DNA from: an uncultured Lachnospiraceae bacterium
GTDB lineage: Bacteria; Bacillota; Clostridia; Lachnospirales; Lachnospiraceae
NCBI GenBank assembly: GCA_900539175.1
Contig: UQAW01000022.1
Span: 1 to 47,373 of the forward strand
Length of the DNA: 47,373 bases
Direction of reading: 5' to 3'
The position numbers were made by a program, and so were the translations under genes. Position 1 is the first letter of the stretch; every line of letters begins with the position of its first letter. Of the stretch, positions 27,684 to 35,925 are shown in pieces. Under the pieces are notes generated by a model. The model worked only from the letters and a program-made list of their open reading frames with translations. It was not told the origin of the DNA and did not search any database.

Positions 27684-28265
27684 TTATTTTATATCATCTA
27701 TCATAATTTTAACTGGCGCAATCTCACTGTATACTGTATCTCGATATACCAACAGAAAATCCTGTGCTTTCTCCTCCATAGCATAGGCTACCTGTGCTGT
27801 GCATTCTTCTCCTTTCTCCAACGGCTGCGGTATCTGAATCTCCGCAAAATAATAAGACTCATATAACTCTTTCTGTGTTGAATCCATTAATTGAAAACGC
27901 ATATCATCTATCAGCAGTGTCTCATTCGAGTAATTCCTATATGTATATGTAATCAAAACTACATACTCCGGATCCTGAGTATATTCATCTCTTTTCTCCG
28001 TATATTCTGCCTTTTCAATCAGCAACTCATATTCCTTACCATCAGACGCTATGTTAATAGTCTCACCAACTTTGTACTCTTTACTTTTTGTCAAATCTAT
28101 CTGTTCAGTTGAAGGGCTTCCCTCTCCGCTGGCTTGCGGCACATCAGACACAACCTTGCCGTCCGAAACACGATTACTTTTGTCCGTATGCTTTTGTTTT
28201 TCCGTACATCCATTGAAACACAACGCCAGAACAATACAAAATGCTGCTACTCTTGCACGTTTCAA
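27684..28265 (-). CDS. Secreted lipoprotein, DUF4352-like
   Basis: 193 residues starting with a TTG codon that has GGAGGAGG 6 bases upstream. The N terminus is a lipoprotein signal ending in the lipobox FNGC (Cys at about residue 20), then a Ser/Gly-rich linker and a C-terminal beta-rich domain (YELLIEKAEYTEK, VVLITYTYRNYSNETLLIDDMRF) as in DUF4352-like extracytoplasmic domains. Function unknown. It is first in a run with the L,D-transpeptidase and hydrolase, so it probably works at the membrane-wall interface with them. Confidence 0.8.
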   Translation of the reverse strand: MKRARVAAFCIVLALCFNGCTEKQKHTDKSNRVSDGKVVSDVPQASGEGSPSTEQIDLTKSKEYKVGETINIASDGKEYELLIEKAEYTEKRDEYTQDPEYVVLITYTYRNYSNETLLIDDMRFQLMDSTQKELYESYYFAEIQIPQPLEKGEECTAQVAYAMEEKAQDFLLVYRDTVYSEIAPVKIMIDDIK

Positions 28266-28317
28266 GTAAATCCTCCTCCCCGCCTAACAGTCTTTTTATT
28301 AACAAGCCTCGCGTCAT

Positions 28318-28346
28318 ATTATAGCATACTCATTCCCAAAACACCC
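28318..28346 (-). promoter_or_regulatory. Promoter of the lipoprotein-transpeptidase-hydrolase run
   Basis: Minus strand: -10 TATAAT (28318-28323) with extended TGC; the -35 is poor (GGGTGT at 17 bases). It lies 53 bases before the TTG start. About 35 bases upstream a palindrome (28382-28400, AACGGTGTT/AACACTGTT) could be an operator or the tail of the preceding gene. Confidence 0.55.
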
Positions 28347-28401
28347 TTTAAATAGTATTAATACCTCCTTACGTTTTCCTTAACGGTGTTTAACACTGTT
28401 C

Positions 28402-30627
28402 TCAGCCTATGCTTCCTTGCGTTTCGCAGATCATCTGTGTATCTCCCTGTTCATCAATGATATAAATATGGATATGATAGTCACCCTCCTGATAATAAAA
28501 ATCTCTTGCCCAAACCTTCATCAGATAAGAACTGTCTTGTCTTTTCTGTGCTTCATACCATTTCAAGTCGCTCTGATCGTCCGCCGACCACACTGCACAA
28601 CGAACGGACTGAATATTTTCATCCGTCATAAGCTGATCCACCACTACTTCGAATTTCCCTGTTTTGTAATCATATGGTTTGACATCCACCTCAGCACAAA
28701 TGGCAGGCGTCGGAACTTCAGAAAGCTCCCCTTCTCCTACTGTTGTATTTACAGTACCGACAAGTAACTGCACTCCCGATTCCGTCTCCATGTAAACATG
28801 AACATTATAAATACCGCTCTTATAATTAAAATCCGCTACCGGAACCGAAATCACATAAGAACCATCGGGCTTCTTTTCACCATCATACCACTGCTGATCC
28901 TTCTTCTCTTCATCCGTCCATACACATCCTTTGATTTCCTTAATTTCTCTTCCACATTCCAAGTTTTGAACCATAACTTCAAAAGTTCCTGTATCTTCTG
29001 CATCACCTTCTATAGAAAGATCAGCGGTAACAGTTATGATATCCTCCGTCAGTTTTTCCATAACTTCAGACTTTTTAGTCAATTCCCTGTTCAAATTCTC
29101 ATATCCATAAACTTCTGTCCATGTATCCATATCCGCAAACAGATTTGTTCCCAAGCCTAACCGATTTCCGTCAATCTGAACTCCCAGACTTGCCAAAGTT
29201 GTAGGGAAAGCGTCAAAAGTACAGAATTCACGATAGGTTGTCCTCTCAGGCTGAATAGGCGCATTAATATAAGTGGTATATACTTTGCGTTCATAAGAAG
29301 AATCAATATCCTCACAATAATCACTGTCCATCGTAAGGTGATCACCTGAAATCACAATTGTTGTATTTTCATAAAAAGGTTGTTGCTGAATCCATGCAAC
29401 AAATTCCGAAACTTGCTTACTGGAACATGCCATAACATTAGAATACGGATCGTCAAACTGGTCTTCACATAATGAACACGGATACCCATCTTCAAAATGG
29501 GTATCAACCGTTAACATAGTAAAGTTAAATGGTTTTCCTGAAGCAGCAAGTTCATTCAGTCTTGCTTTTCCATGTTCAAAAAGCTTTTCATCCTCATACC
29601 CCCACCACACATGGTAATCTCCCGGGATCTCACCATTCTCTATGGAATAATTATAATCATAGATATCATAATTACCGTGCTGCTCAAAATATAATCTTCT
29701 TCCTCCAAAAGTAGCATCCGATCCAAGCACAAATGCCTGTTGATAGCCTTCCCGTTCCAGAATATCCCCAAGAGAAGTCACGCCGGGCATAAATACATCC
29801 TGTGTACTCATAGCATTCATATCTATTGGAATCAATAACGGCATTCCTGTTGTCTGAGAGAACAAGGCTGCCATGGTCCAGGTTGAACCTTTCAGTGCAT
29901 ATCCCCCGTTCAGACAATTTTCTGCACCTGAAAAATTCTCATTCTCAAGTGACAATTTCGTCAATTCAGGAATCCGGTCTTGTTCAAATGCTCCCCCTGC
30001 TTCCTGACTTGCATAAGTATTCTCCATAGACTCGAGGAAAATATAAATCAAATTACGTTTTTCCTCCGGAAAGGCAATATCTATCATTGAAGGATCTGCA
30101 TAATGCTCATCAATAAAACTTGAATATGTATTTTGATCGCTCACATAGCCGGAAACCTCCAGAGTATTCCATGCATATCGAATTGAAAAATAGCCCAACA
30201 AAACAGACACAATGCATGATAAAGACATCGTTGTATAATAAATTTTCTTGTTATGGCGAATCCATACAAAAAATATCACAACAATTGCAGTTGCCAAAAT
30301 GCTTACCGCCAGGCAAGAACCAATATACCCCCAAATCAAATCACTGTCTGTCCCCTGTAACGGTGATTTCAGATGAAAAACAATTTCTTCCATACTGAGA
30401 TTACTCCAGGTCCTGAGCATCCATTTTACGCTTCGATAAATGAGTATAGAGAAAAGAACAAGTATTACAGTCAGTACTGTTCCGGTAACCTTTAAGATAT
30501 TCCGCAATTTATCACCTGAGTTCTTATCTTTCTGAACATCCTCTACTTGCTCCGCCAAAAGCCGAACCTGCTTTTCACTCAGCTCATTATTCTCGATTTT
30601 TTTTTCGTCGATGACATTTTCCTGCAT
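28402..30627 (-). CDS. LtaS/MdoB-family phosphoglycerol-transferase-like protein with GBS-Bsp-like repeats
   Basis: About 741 residues. A 60-residue charged cytoplasmic head, about four membrane helices, then a sulfatase-type outer domain: metal Glu in LESMENTY (about 200), nucleophile-type Thr in GSTWTMAALFSQ (about 248), DTHFEDG and SGDH (about 427). The C-terminal 190 residues hold two GBS-Bsp-like repeats (G.YVISV...Y.SGIYNVHVY and SYLMKVWARDFYYQEGDYHIHIY). LtaS builds lipoteichoic acid and MdoB/GacH-like relatives move glycerol phosphate onto sugars. Its place among GtrA/GtrB and rhamnan genes favours decoration of the polysaccharide, as GacH does in group A streptococci; this is inference. 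Start at 30627 because GAGGAAGG precedes it; a 30684 start has no site. Confidence 0.87.
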   Translation of the reverse strand: MQENVIDEKKIENNELSEKQVRLLAEQVEDVQKDKNSGDKLRNILKVTGTVLTVILVLFSILIYRSVKWMLRTWSNLSMEEIVFHLKSPLQGTDSDLIWGYIGSCLAVSILATAIVVIFFVWIRHNKKIYYTTMSLSCIVSVLLGYFSIRYAWNTLEVSGYVSDQNTYSSFIDEHYADPSMIDIAFPEEKRNLIYIFLESMENTYASQEAGGAFEQDRIPELTKLSLENENFSGAENCLNGGYALKGSTWTMAALFSQTTGMPLLIPIDMNAMSTQDVFMPGVTSLGDILEREGYQQAFVLGSDATFGGRRLYFEQHGNYDIYDYNYSIENGEIPGDYHVWWGYEDEKLFEHGKARLNELAASGKPFNFTMLTVDTHFEDGYPCSLCEDQFDDPYSNVMACSSKQVSEFVAWIQQQPFYENTTIVISGDHLTMDSDYCEDIDSSYERKVYTTYINAPIQPERTTYREFCTFDAFPTTLASLGVQIDGNRLGLGTNLFADMDTWTEVYGYENLNRELTKKSEVMEKLTEDIITVTADLSIEGDAEDTGTFEVMVQNLECGREIKEIKGCVWTDEEKKDQQWYDGEKKPDGSYVISVPVADFNYKSGIYNVHVYMETESGVQLLVGTVNTTVGEGELSEVPTPAICAEVDVKPYDYKTGKFEVVVDQLMTDENIQSVRCAVWSADDQSDLKWYEAQKRQDSSYLMKVWARDFYYQEGDYHIHIYIIDEQGDTQMICETQGSIG

Positions 30628-30732
30628 TTTTATCCTTCCTCTGTGCATATTATTACGTAACCATTCAATTTGTTCAAACTTCATAACAGTTTCTGAATGA
30701 TCACGGCTTTATCATCATTGTATTTCAACGAT

Positions 30733-30761
30733 ATTATAGCAAATAAATGTCAGGTAAACAA
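30733..30761 (-). promoter_or_regulatory. Promoter of the LtaS-like gene
   Basis: Minus strand: -35 TTGTTT (30756-30761), 17-base spacer, -10 TATAAT (30733-30738) with extended TGC. The same promoter and flanks recur at 37228-37256. Confidence 0.78.
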
Positions 30762-30775
30762 CAGGTAAATTCTTG

Positions 30776-31030
30776 AGTTTCCGCAGTTTTATCCACCGTC
30801 ACTTTTCATAGCCCCGTTGGATTATAAACAACTTTAAAAAATGTCCAAAATATAAGGAATCTCTTTCATTTTTGATGTAAAATAAAGTCACCACAACAAT
30901 AATCCACTAAACTAAAAAGAAAGGATTCCTCATGACTAATTTTCAGTCTCCTGCCATTGATCTTGTCAAAATCCTACATGCAGATTGCCCGGAAGAAATC
31001 ATAATATGCAGATTTCCTCCGGGCAACTGT
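30776..31030 (+). mobile_element. Possible 5' fragment of an insertion sequence with a long hairpin
   Basis: The gap between the LtaS-like promoter and the second gtrB contains a plus-strand start-like signal: AAAGGA 7 bases before an ATG at 30932, opening a reading frame MTNFQSPAIDLVKILHAD that runs on only into antisense of gtrB. A 16-base-pair hairpin (30985-31000 with 31011-31026, one G-U or mismatch) follows. This is the only plus-strand ORF in the window with a convincing ribosome site. I suspect the truncated head of a transposase gene but do not recognise the family. Confidence 0.35.
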
Positions 31031-31963
31031 TTAAAAATTAATTCGCTCTTCTTCCACCACCAACGGTCTCTTCATCACCCTGGTGTTGATACTCATAATA
31101 TATTCGCCAAGCAATCCCACAAAGAACAATTGAATTCCTCCCATCATAAAAAGTCCTATGATCAGTGGAGCAACTCCGGCTGAAAACGAATACCAGTGTG
31201 TCAGCTTGTATAACAAATAAATGATTGCAATGACAAAACTAATACCTGCACATAAAAATCCGCCTATTGTTGCGATACGAAGACCTATCTTTGTATATGA
31301 AGTAAAGCTCAGCATCGCGGCATCATATAAAGAATACCAGTTATTATGTGTCTTACCTGCACGCCTTTTCTGCTGTTCGTACGCAATATTTTTTCTTTTA
31401 TATCCCAATTCCGCAACAATCCCTCTCAAAAAAGGAGTCGGATCATCCAATTCTCTGAGTACCTCGATGAAAGAGCGGTCATATAAACCGAAACCAGTAA
31501 AATGTTCAATCTGTTCAACATCTGACATTTTCTTGATCAATTTATAGTAGCAGCTCCGCAGGAACCGCATAATCTTATTCTCTTTACTTGTCGTTTTAAT
31601 TGCGGATACAATTTTATATCCCTCCTCCCAGGATTTCACGAATTCCGGTACCATCTCTATGGGATCCTGAAAATCACAGCACATCAATACCACACAATCC
31701 CCGGTAGTCTGAAGCATTCCATAATACGGCGAGTTAAACTGCCCAAAGTTCTTAGCGTTGAGTACTGCTTTGATCTTGGGGTTTTTGCGGCAAATCACCC
31801 GCAGTTTATCCCTCGTTGAATCTTTTGAACAATTATCAATAAACACAATTTCATAATCATAAGCCGGCAAATCCCTTTGAAGCATCTCGACCAACGCATT
31901 GCTGAGCGGAATTACATTTTCTTCTTCATTATAACACGGAACCAGTATACTAATTTTTTTCAT
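31031..31963 (-). CDS. GtrB-type polyprenyl-phosphate glycosyltransferase 2
   Basis: 310 residues. GT2 domain with SILVPCYNEEENVIPL, IDNCSKDSTRD and VLMCCDFQDPIEMVP, then two membrane helices near residues 230-300. It is related to but clearly different from the copy at 19401 (for example CCDFQD against DADMQD), suggesting another sugar. AAGGA is 8 bases upstream. It follows gtrA by 23 bases, so the two form a normal synthase-flippase pair. The presumed outer-face transferase for this sugar may be the GtrII or YfhO protein elsewhere in the locus. Confidence 0.9.
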   Translation of the reverse strand: MKKISILVPCYNEEENVIPLSNALVEMLQRDLPAYDYEIVFIDNCSKDSTRDKLRVICRKNPKIKAVLNAKNFGQFNSPYYGMLQTTGDCVVLMCCDFQDPIEMVPEFVKSWEEGYKIVSAIKTTSKENKIMRFLRSCYYKLIKKMSDVEQIEHFTGFGLYDRSFIEVLRELDDPTPFLRGIVAELGYKRKNIAYEQQKRRAGKTHNNWYSLYDAAMLSFTSYTKIGLRIATIGGFLCAGISFVIAIIYLLYKLTHWYSFSAGVAPLIIGLFMMGGIQLFFVGLLGEYIMSINTRVMKRPLVVEEERINF

Positions 31964-31986
31964 CTTCTCATCCTTCTAAACATAAC

Positions 31987-32502
31987 CTAAGTATTGTCTT
32001 TTGTCTTAAATGCCCATAATTTATTCAACACAAAATTCAGCGGAATCGTTATAATTAAATTTAATAACGGTGCAAGATATTCTGATATCCCAAGCACATC
32101 CACCCACAGATACAAAAGCAGCGATGCCAGTACAATTCCGGTAGTGCCATAAGAAACAAATGTCTTAAGCAACGCAGGAAGCCAGGACCGTTTCTGGCCC
32201 TCCTGACAGGTAAAAACATACTTATTATTCCAGTAAAAGGAGTTCAGCACACTTATTACAAAACCGATCGCATTGGCTCCAAAATAATGGATACCGACAT
32301 AAACGCAAACCACATAGGCAACATAGGAAATCACGGTATTGGAAATACCAACAAGGCCGAATTTTATAAATTCACACAATACTGTCACTTTTTCATCTGT
32401 TATTGACAACGGCAATACTGCCACGATCTTTTTTATCAGCTTTTCCAATTCCTCTTCCCTATCTTTCAACAGCTGTACGAATCGTCTTCGCCATATAGTC
32501 AA
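31987..32502 (-). CDS. GtrA-family lipid-linked sugar flippase
   Basis: 171 residues with four membrane helices and the GtrA family pattern: EFIKFGLVGISNTVISY, FVISVLNSFYWNNKYVF and PLNFVLNKLWAFK. GtrA proteins are thought to flip undecaprenyl-phosphate sugars to the outer face. The reading frame opens with a TTG that overlaps rfbH by 44 bases; no ATG is present before the first helix, and another TTG at 32445 with AGGG upstream would remove the overlap. The true start is therefore unsure, which affects only a charged leader. It lies between rfbH and gtrB. Confidence 0.88.
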   Translation of the reverse strand: MTIWRRRFVQLLKDREEELEKLIKKIVAVLPLSITDEKVTVLCEFIKFGLVGISNTVISYVAYVVCVYVGIHYFGANAIGFVISVLNSFYWNNKYVFTCQEGQKRSWLPALLKTFVSYGTTGIVLASLLLYLWVDVLGISEYLAPLLNLIITIPLNFVLNKLWAFKTKDNT

Positions 32503-33796
32503 TCATCTCATCGCTCATACCCGGATAGACACCTACCCAAAAAGTATCTTTCATAATCCGATCCGTCACATTCAAATTACCGACCACGCGATATCCCTCG
32601 CCGCTTTCTCTCATCTCATCAAAACATGGATGCTTAACCAGGTTCCCCGCAAATAACATACGGGTCTGCACTCCCTGCTTCTCAATATACTCTACAACCT
32701 GGTTTCTGCTGACGCCTTCCTTACAAGTAATCAGGAACCCAAACCAGCTTGGTCTTGAGTGTTCCTCTGCCTCTGGAAGGATGATTTTCTCCTCCAGTCC
32801 TGCAAGTTTCTCCTTCAAACGCTCAAAATTATGACGGCGTTTTTCAACAAATGACGGGAATTTTTTGAGCTGTGCGCATCCTATGGCAGCCTGCATATCT
32901 GTTGCCTTTAAATTATATCCGAAATGGGAATAGACATATTTATGATCATATCCCAAAGGAAGTTCTCCATACTGTCGATCAAACCGATGCCCGCACAGAT
33001 TATCACGGCCGGATGGACATACACAATCCCGTCCCCAATCTCTGAAAGAACGGATACACTTATTTAATAACGGATTCGCAGTATATACAGCACCGCCTTC
33101 TCCCATTGTCATATGGTGCGGAGGATAAAAACTGGAAGTACCAATATCTCCGATTGTTCCCGTAAATTTTTCCACACCGTCTATTGTATACCGGGACCCC
33201 AACGCATCGCAGTTATCCTCAATCAACCATAACTGATATTTTTCGCAGAATCTTTTCACTTTCTCCAAATCAAATGGATTTCCCAATGTATGAGCAATCA
33301 TAACCGCCTTCGTTTTCTCAGAACGTGCCTGCTCCAGCAGATCCACATCAATATTATACTGCGGAATTGTCATATCCACGAATACCGGAACTGCGCCATA
33401 CTGAATAGCCGGTGCTACCGTTGTCGGAAATCCACAGGCTACTGTAATAATCTCATCTCCTCTGCATATTCTCCTGTCACCAAGCAATGGTGAAGTCAGT
33501 GCCATAAATGCAAGCAAATTAGCTGATGAGCCGGAATTCACCAGACTCACATACTTCACGCCTAGATACTCACCCAACTGTTTTTCAAACTGATCCGTAT
33601 AGCGGCCCGAAGTCAGCCAGAATTCCAAAGAACTGTCTACCAAATTAGACATCTCTTCACTGTCATATACCCGTGATGCATACGGAATCCGATCTCCCTC
33701 TTTATATTGCTTCTTATTGTGAAAGGTATCACAATATTCTTTTACCGCCAATAAAATCTCTTCTCTTGCCTGTTTCTCTGTCATTTTTTCAAACAT
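32459..33796 (-). CDS. rfbH: RfbH-type CDP-4-keto-6-deoxyglucose 3-dehydrase
   Basis: About 445 residues of the DegT/DnrJ/EryC1 aminotransferase fold. The usual catalytic Lys is replaced by His in SSFYPPHHMTMGEGG (about residue 228), the mark of E1-type PMP enzymes that remove the C3 hydroxyl; Cys residues for an iron-sulfur cluster (CVCPSGRDNLCGHRF) are also present. With rfbF and rfbG upstream it gives CDP-4-keto-3,6-dideoxyglucose, the parent of abequose, paratose, tyvelose and ascarylose. These enzymes normally need a separate iron-sulfur flavoprotein reductase (E3), which is not in the window. Start at 33796 has GAGGAG 7 bases upstream. Confidence 0.94.
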   Translation of the reverse strand: MFEKMTEKQAREEILLAVKEYCDTFHNKKQYKEGDRIPYASRVYDSEEMSNLVDSSLEFWLTSGRYTDQFEKQLGEYLGVKYVSLVNSGSSANLLAFMALTSPLLGDRRICRGDEIITVACGFPTTVAPAIQYGAVPVFVDMTIPQYNIDVDLLEQARSEKTKAVMIAHTLGNPFDLEKVKRFCEKYQLWLIEDNCDALGSRYTIDGVEKFTGTIGDIGTSSFYPPHHMTMGEGGAVYTANPLLNKCIRSFRDWGRDCVCPSGRDNLCGHRFDRQYGELPLGYDHKYVYSHFGYNLKATDMQAAIGCAQLKKFPSFVEKRRHNFERLKEKLAGLEEKIILPEAEEHSRPSWFGFLITCKEGVSRNQVVEYIEKQGVQTRMLFAGNLVKHPCFDEMRESGEGYRVVGNLNVTDRIMKDTFWVGVYPGMSDEMIDYMAKTIRTAVER

Positions 33797-33831
33797 CTCA
33801 TTACTCCTCACCAAATCTTGTCCCATTTTTC

Positions 33832-34884
33832 TTATTCTTCAAAGAAAGTCCGTATTTGTTGTTCCATACACGCCTCAATGTCCCCACCGGACATCCAGCA
33901 TTTCGTCCACTCCACCGTCATCTGAATCGCTTCACTCACACCCAGTTTCGGTTTCCATCCAAAAACATTCTTTAATTTTGAACAGTCTAATTTCAGGAAG
34001 TTCGCTTCATGGGGACCTCCGTCAAAACGATTTTCCCAACAGCTCCCTTCCCCCCAGGTATTACAGAACAAATCGACCAGCTCTCCTGTTGTAACACAAT
34101 CTTTTTCATCCGGTCCTACATTATAAAATCCCGCATAACTTTTATCGTTATACTGTTTCTCTGCAATCATCAAATAAGCGGCCAGCGGCTCCAATACATG
34201 CTGATATGGTCTTGTAGAATACGGGTTCCGGACAATGATTGGCTGCTTCTCTATCGCTGCTCTGACACAGTCTGGAATAATACGGTCATTTGCAAAATCA
34301 CCGCCTCCAATCACATTACCCGCTCTTGCTGTAGATACTGCTGTTCCATCTGCTTCAAAAAAGGAATGAATATAACTATGCGTCACCAGTTCCGAACAGG
34401 ACTTACTGTTGGAATATGGATCATATCCATCCAAAGCTTCATGCTCCCGGTATCCCCAGACCCACTCTTTATTCTCATAAACCTTATCCGTGGTCACATT
34501 TAAAAAGGATTTTACACATGCATGTGTCCGCACACACTCACAGATGTTTACGGTTCCCATAACATTCGTTTCGTACGTATACACCGGATTTTTATACGAC
34601 TCTCTTACAATCGGCTGTGCAGCCAGATGAAGGACAATTTCCGGCTGAACCTCATCGAACACCTGATTCAAATGCTTTAAATCCCGGACGTCTCCAATGA
34701 CCGAGTTCATAGAGTCTCCGATTTTTATAATCTCAAACAAATTTGGAGCAGTAGGCGGATTCAATGAATATCCAGTCACTTTTGCCCCCGCATCAATGAG
34801 GATTTTACAAAGCCAGGAACCTTTGAAACCTGTATGACCGGTAATAAGCACTTTTTTATTTTTATAAAAATCCAAACTATGCAT
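33832..34884 (-). CDS. rfbG: CDP-glucose 4,6-dehydratase
   Basis: 350 residues. Extended SDR with VLITGHTGFKGSWL at the N terminus, LAAQPIVRESYKNP, TTDKVYENKEWVWGYRE and an active-site YSNSK. These match RfbG/DdhB/AscB, which turn CDP-glucose into CDP-4-keto-6-deoxyglucose. AGGAGG is 5 bases before the ATG, and the gene sits between rfbF (18 bases) and rfbH (35 bases to its chosen start), a standard three-gene order. Confidence 0.96.
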   Translation of the reverse strand: MHSLDFYKNKKVLITGHTGFKGSWLCKILIDAGAKVTGYSLNPPTAPNLFEIIKIGDSMNSVIGDVRDLKHLNQVFDEVQPEIVLHLAAQPIVRESYKNPVYTYETNVMGTVNICECVRTHACVKSFLNVTTDKVYENKEWVWGYREHEALDGYDPYSNSKSCSELVTHSYIHSFFEADGTAVSTARAGNVIGGGDFANDRIIPDCVRAAIEKQPIIVRNPYSTRPYQHVLEPLAAYLMIAEKQYNDKSYAGFYNVGPDEKDCVTTGELVDLFCNTWGEGSCWENRFDGGPHEANFLKLDCSKLKNVFGWKPKLGVSEAIQMTVEWTKCWMSGGDIEACMEQQIRTFFEE

Positions 34885-34902
34885 AATTCCTCCTGTCTCG
34901 GG

Positions 34903-35682
34903 TTAATCTTTCCATTTTTTCCAAGGGGCCTGATTTATCGCCCAAAGTTCTTCCAGTTTATCCTTTTCTCTCTTGGTATCCATACACTGCCAATATCCAT
35001 TATGACAGTAAGAAACCAACTCTCCCTCCTCTGCCAGTTTCTGCAGAGGTTCTTTCTCAAAAACAGTACTATCGCCTTCTATATAATCGAAAATTTCAGG
35101 ATTCAACACCATGTATCCTGCATTAATTCTGCTTCCGTCATCATTCGATTTTTCCCGAAATGCTCTTATCGTATTATCTTTTGCTATATCTAGAACACCA
35201 AAACGCTGCGTCACATTAACCGATGTTAATGTAGCAATCTTTCCATGTGTCTGATGAAATTCCCCAAGCTTCATCAGATCAACATCACATACACCATCAC
35301 CATAGGTCATAAAAAATGGTTCGTTGCCAACGTAAGGCTGAATTCTTTTAATCCTGCCTCCAGTCATTGTATTCAGACCTGTATCAACAACCGTAACTTT
35401 CCACGGTTCCGAATATTCCCTATGTACAATCATCTTGTTTCCCTGTGTGAAATCAAAGGTAATATCACTGTTGTGAATAAAGTAGTCGGCAAACCACTCT
35501 TTAATCACATATTGTTTATATCCTGCACAAATGATAAATTCATTGATTCCGTAATAAGAATATTCTTTCATAATATGCCAGAGAATCGGCTTTCCGCCAA
35601 TCTCAATCATTGGCTTCGGCTTAAACTCCGATTCCTCAGAAATTCTTGTTCCAAAACCACCGGCTAATATTACAGCTTTCAT
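34903..35682 (-). CDS. rfbF: Glucose-1-phosphate cytidylyltransferase
   Basis: 259 residues, the usual size. LAGGFGTRISEESEFKPKPMIEIGGKPILWHIMK is the family signature, with MTYGDGVCDVD for metal binding. It makes CDP-glucose from CTP and glucose-1-phosphate and so opens the CDP-deoxysugar route. AAAGGAG precedes the start. A good promoter lies 52-80 bases upstream, so rfbF-rfbG-rfbH (and likely gtrA, gtrB) form one transcript. Confidence 0.96.
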   Translation of the reverse strand: MKAVILAGGFGTRISEESEFKPKPMIEIGGKPILWHIMKEYSYYGINEFIICAGYKQYVIKEWFADYFIHNSDITFDFTQGNKMIVHREYSEPWKVTVVDTGLNTMTGGRIKRIQPYVGNEPFFMTYGDGVCDVDLMKLGEFHQTHGKIATLTSVNVTQRFGVLDIAKDNTIRAFREKSNDDGSRINAGYMVLNPEIFDYIEGDSTVFEKEPLQKLAEEGELVSYCHNGYWQCMDTKREKDKLEELWAINQAPWKKWKD

Positions 35683-35733
35683 TATGCTTATCTCCTTTTA
35701 TACGGTATCCCAAAAATTACAATGTTCCGTATG

Positions 35734-35762
35734 ATTTTATCATTCTTTCTCTATAAAATCAA
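35734..35762 (-). promoter_or_regulatory. Promoter of rfbF-rfbG-rfbH
   Basis: Minus strand: -35 TTGATT (35757-35762), 17-base spacer, -10 TAAAAT (35734-35739) with extended TGA. It lies between the terminator of the upstream unit and rfbF. Confidence 0.65.
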
Positions 35763-35795
35763 CGTTTTCTCTTTGCTATGTTTGAAATGATGAAC

Positions 35796-35891
35796 AAAAA
35801 AAGCCCAACTGCCCTACAGCGTGTCTGAAAATTTATTCCTGCAAACTTGCAGAAAGCAATTTTCAGACACACTCTAAAAGCAGGCAGCTGG
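35796..35891 (-). terminator. Terminator split by a palindromic element in its loop
   Basis: Outer arms CCAGCTGCC (minus strand; 35883-35891) and GGCAGTTGG (35805-35813) pair over 9 bases with one G-U and are followed by a run of seven T (35796-35802). It lies 35 bases past the SDR stop codon. The loop of this hairpin holds the small element at 35818-35876. Confidence 0.68.
35818..35876. repeat. MITE-like palindromic element, short copy 2
   Basis: About 59 bases forming almost one long palindrome: GTGTCTGAAAATT (35821-35833) with AATTTTCAGACAC (35858-35870), and inside it CTGCAA/TTGCAG (35839-35844, 35847-35852). Ends match the inverted repeats of the element at 150-316 with a few changes, and TA dinucleotides flank both sides. 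It looks like an internally deleted relative. Confidence 0.68.
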
Positions 35892-35925
35892 ACCCGTCAT
35901 TTTTCTATTTCTGCTATCTAGAATA

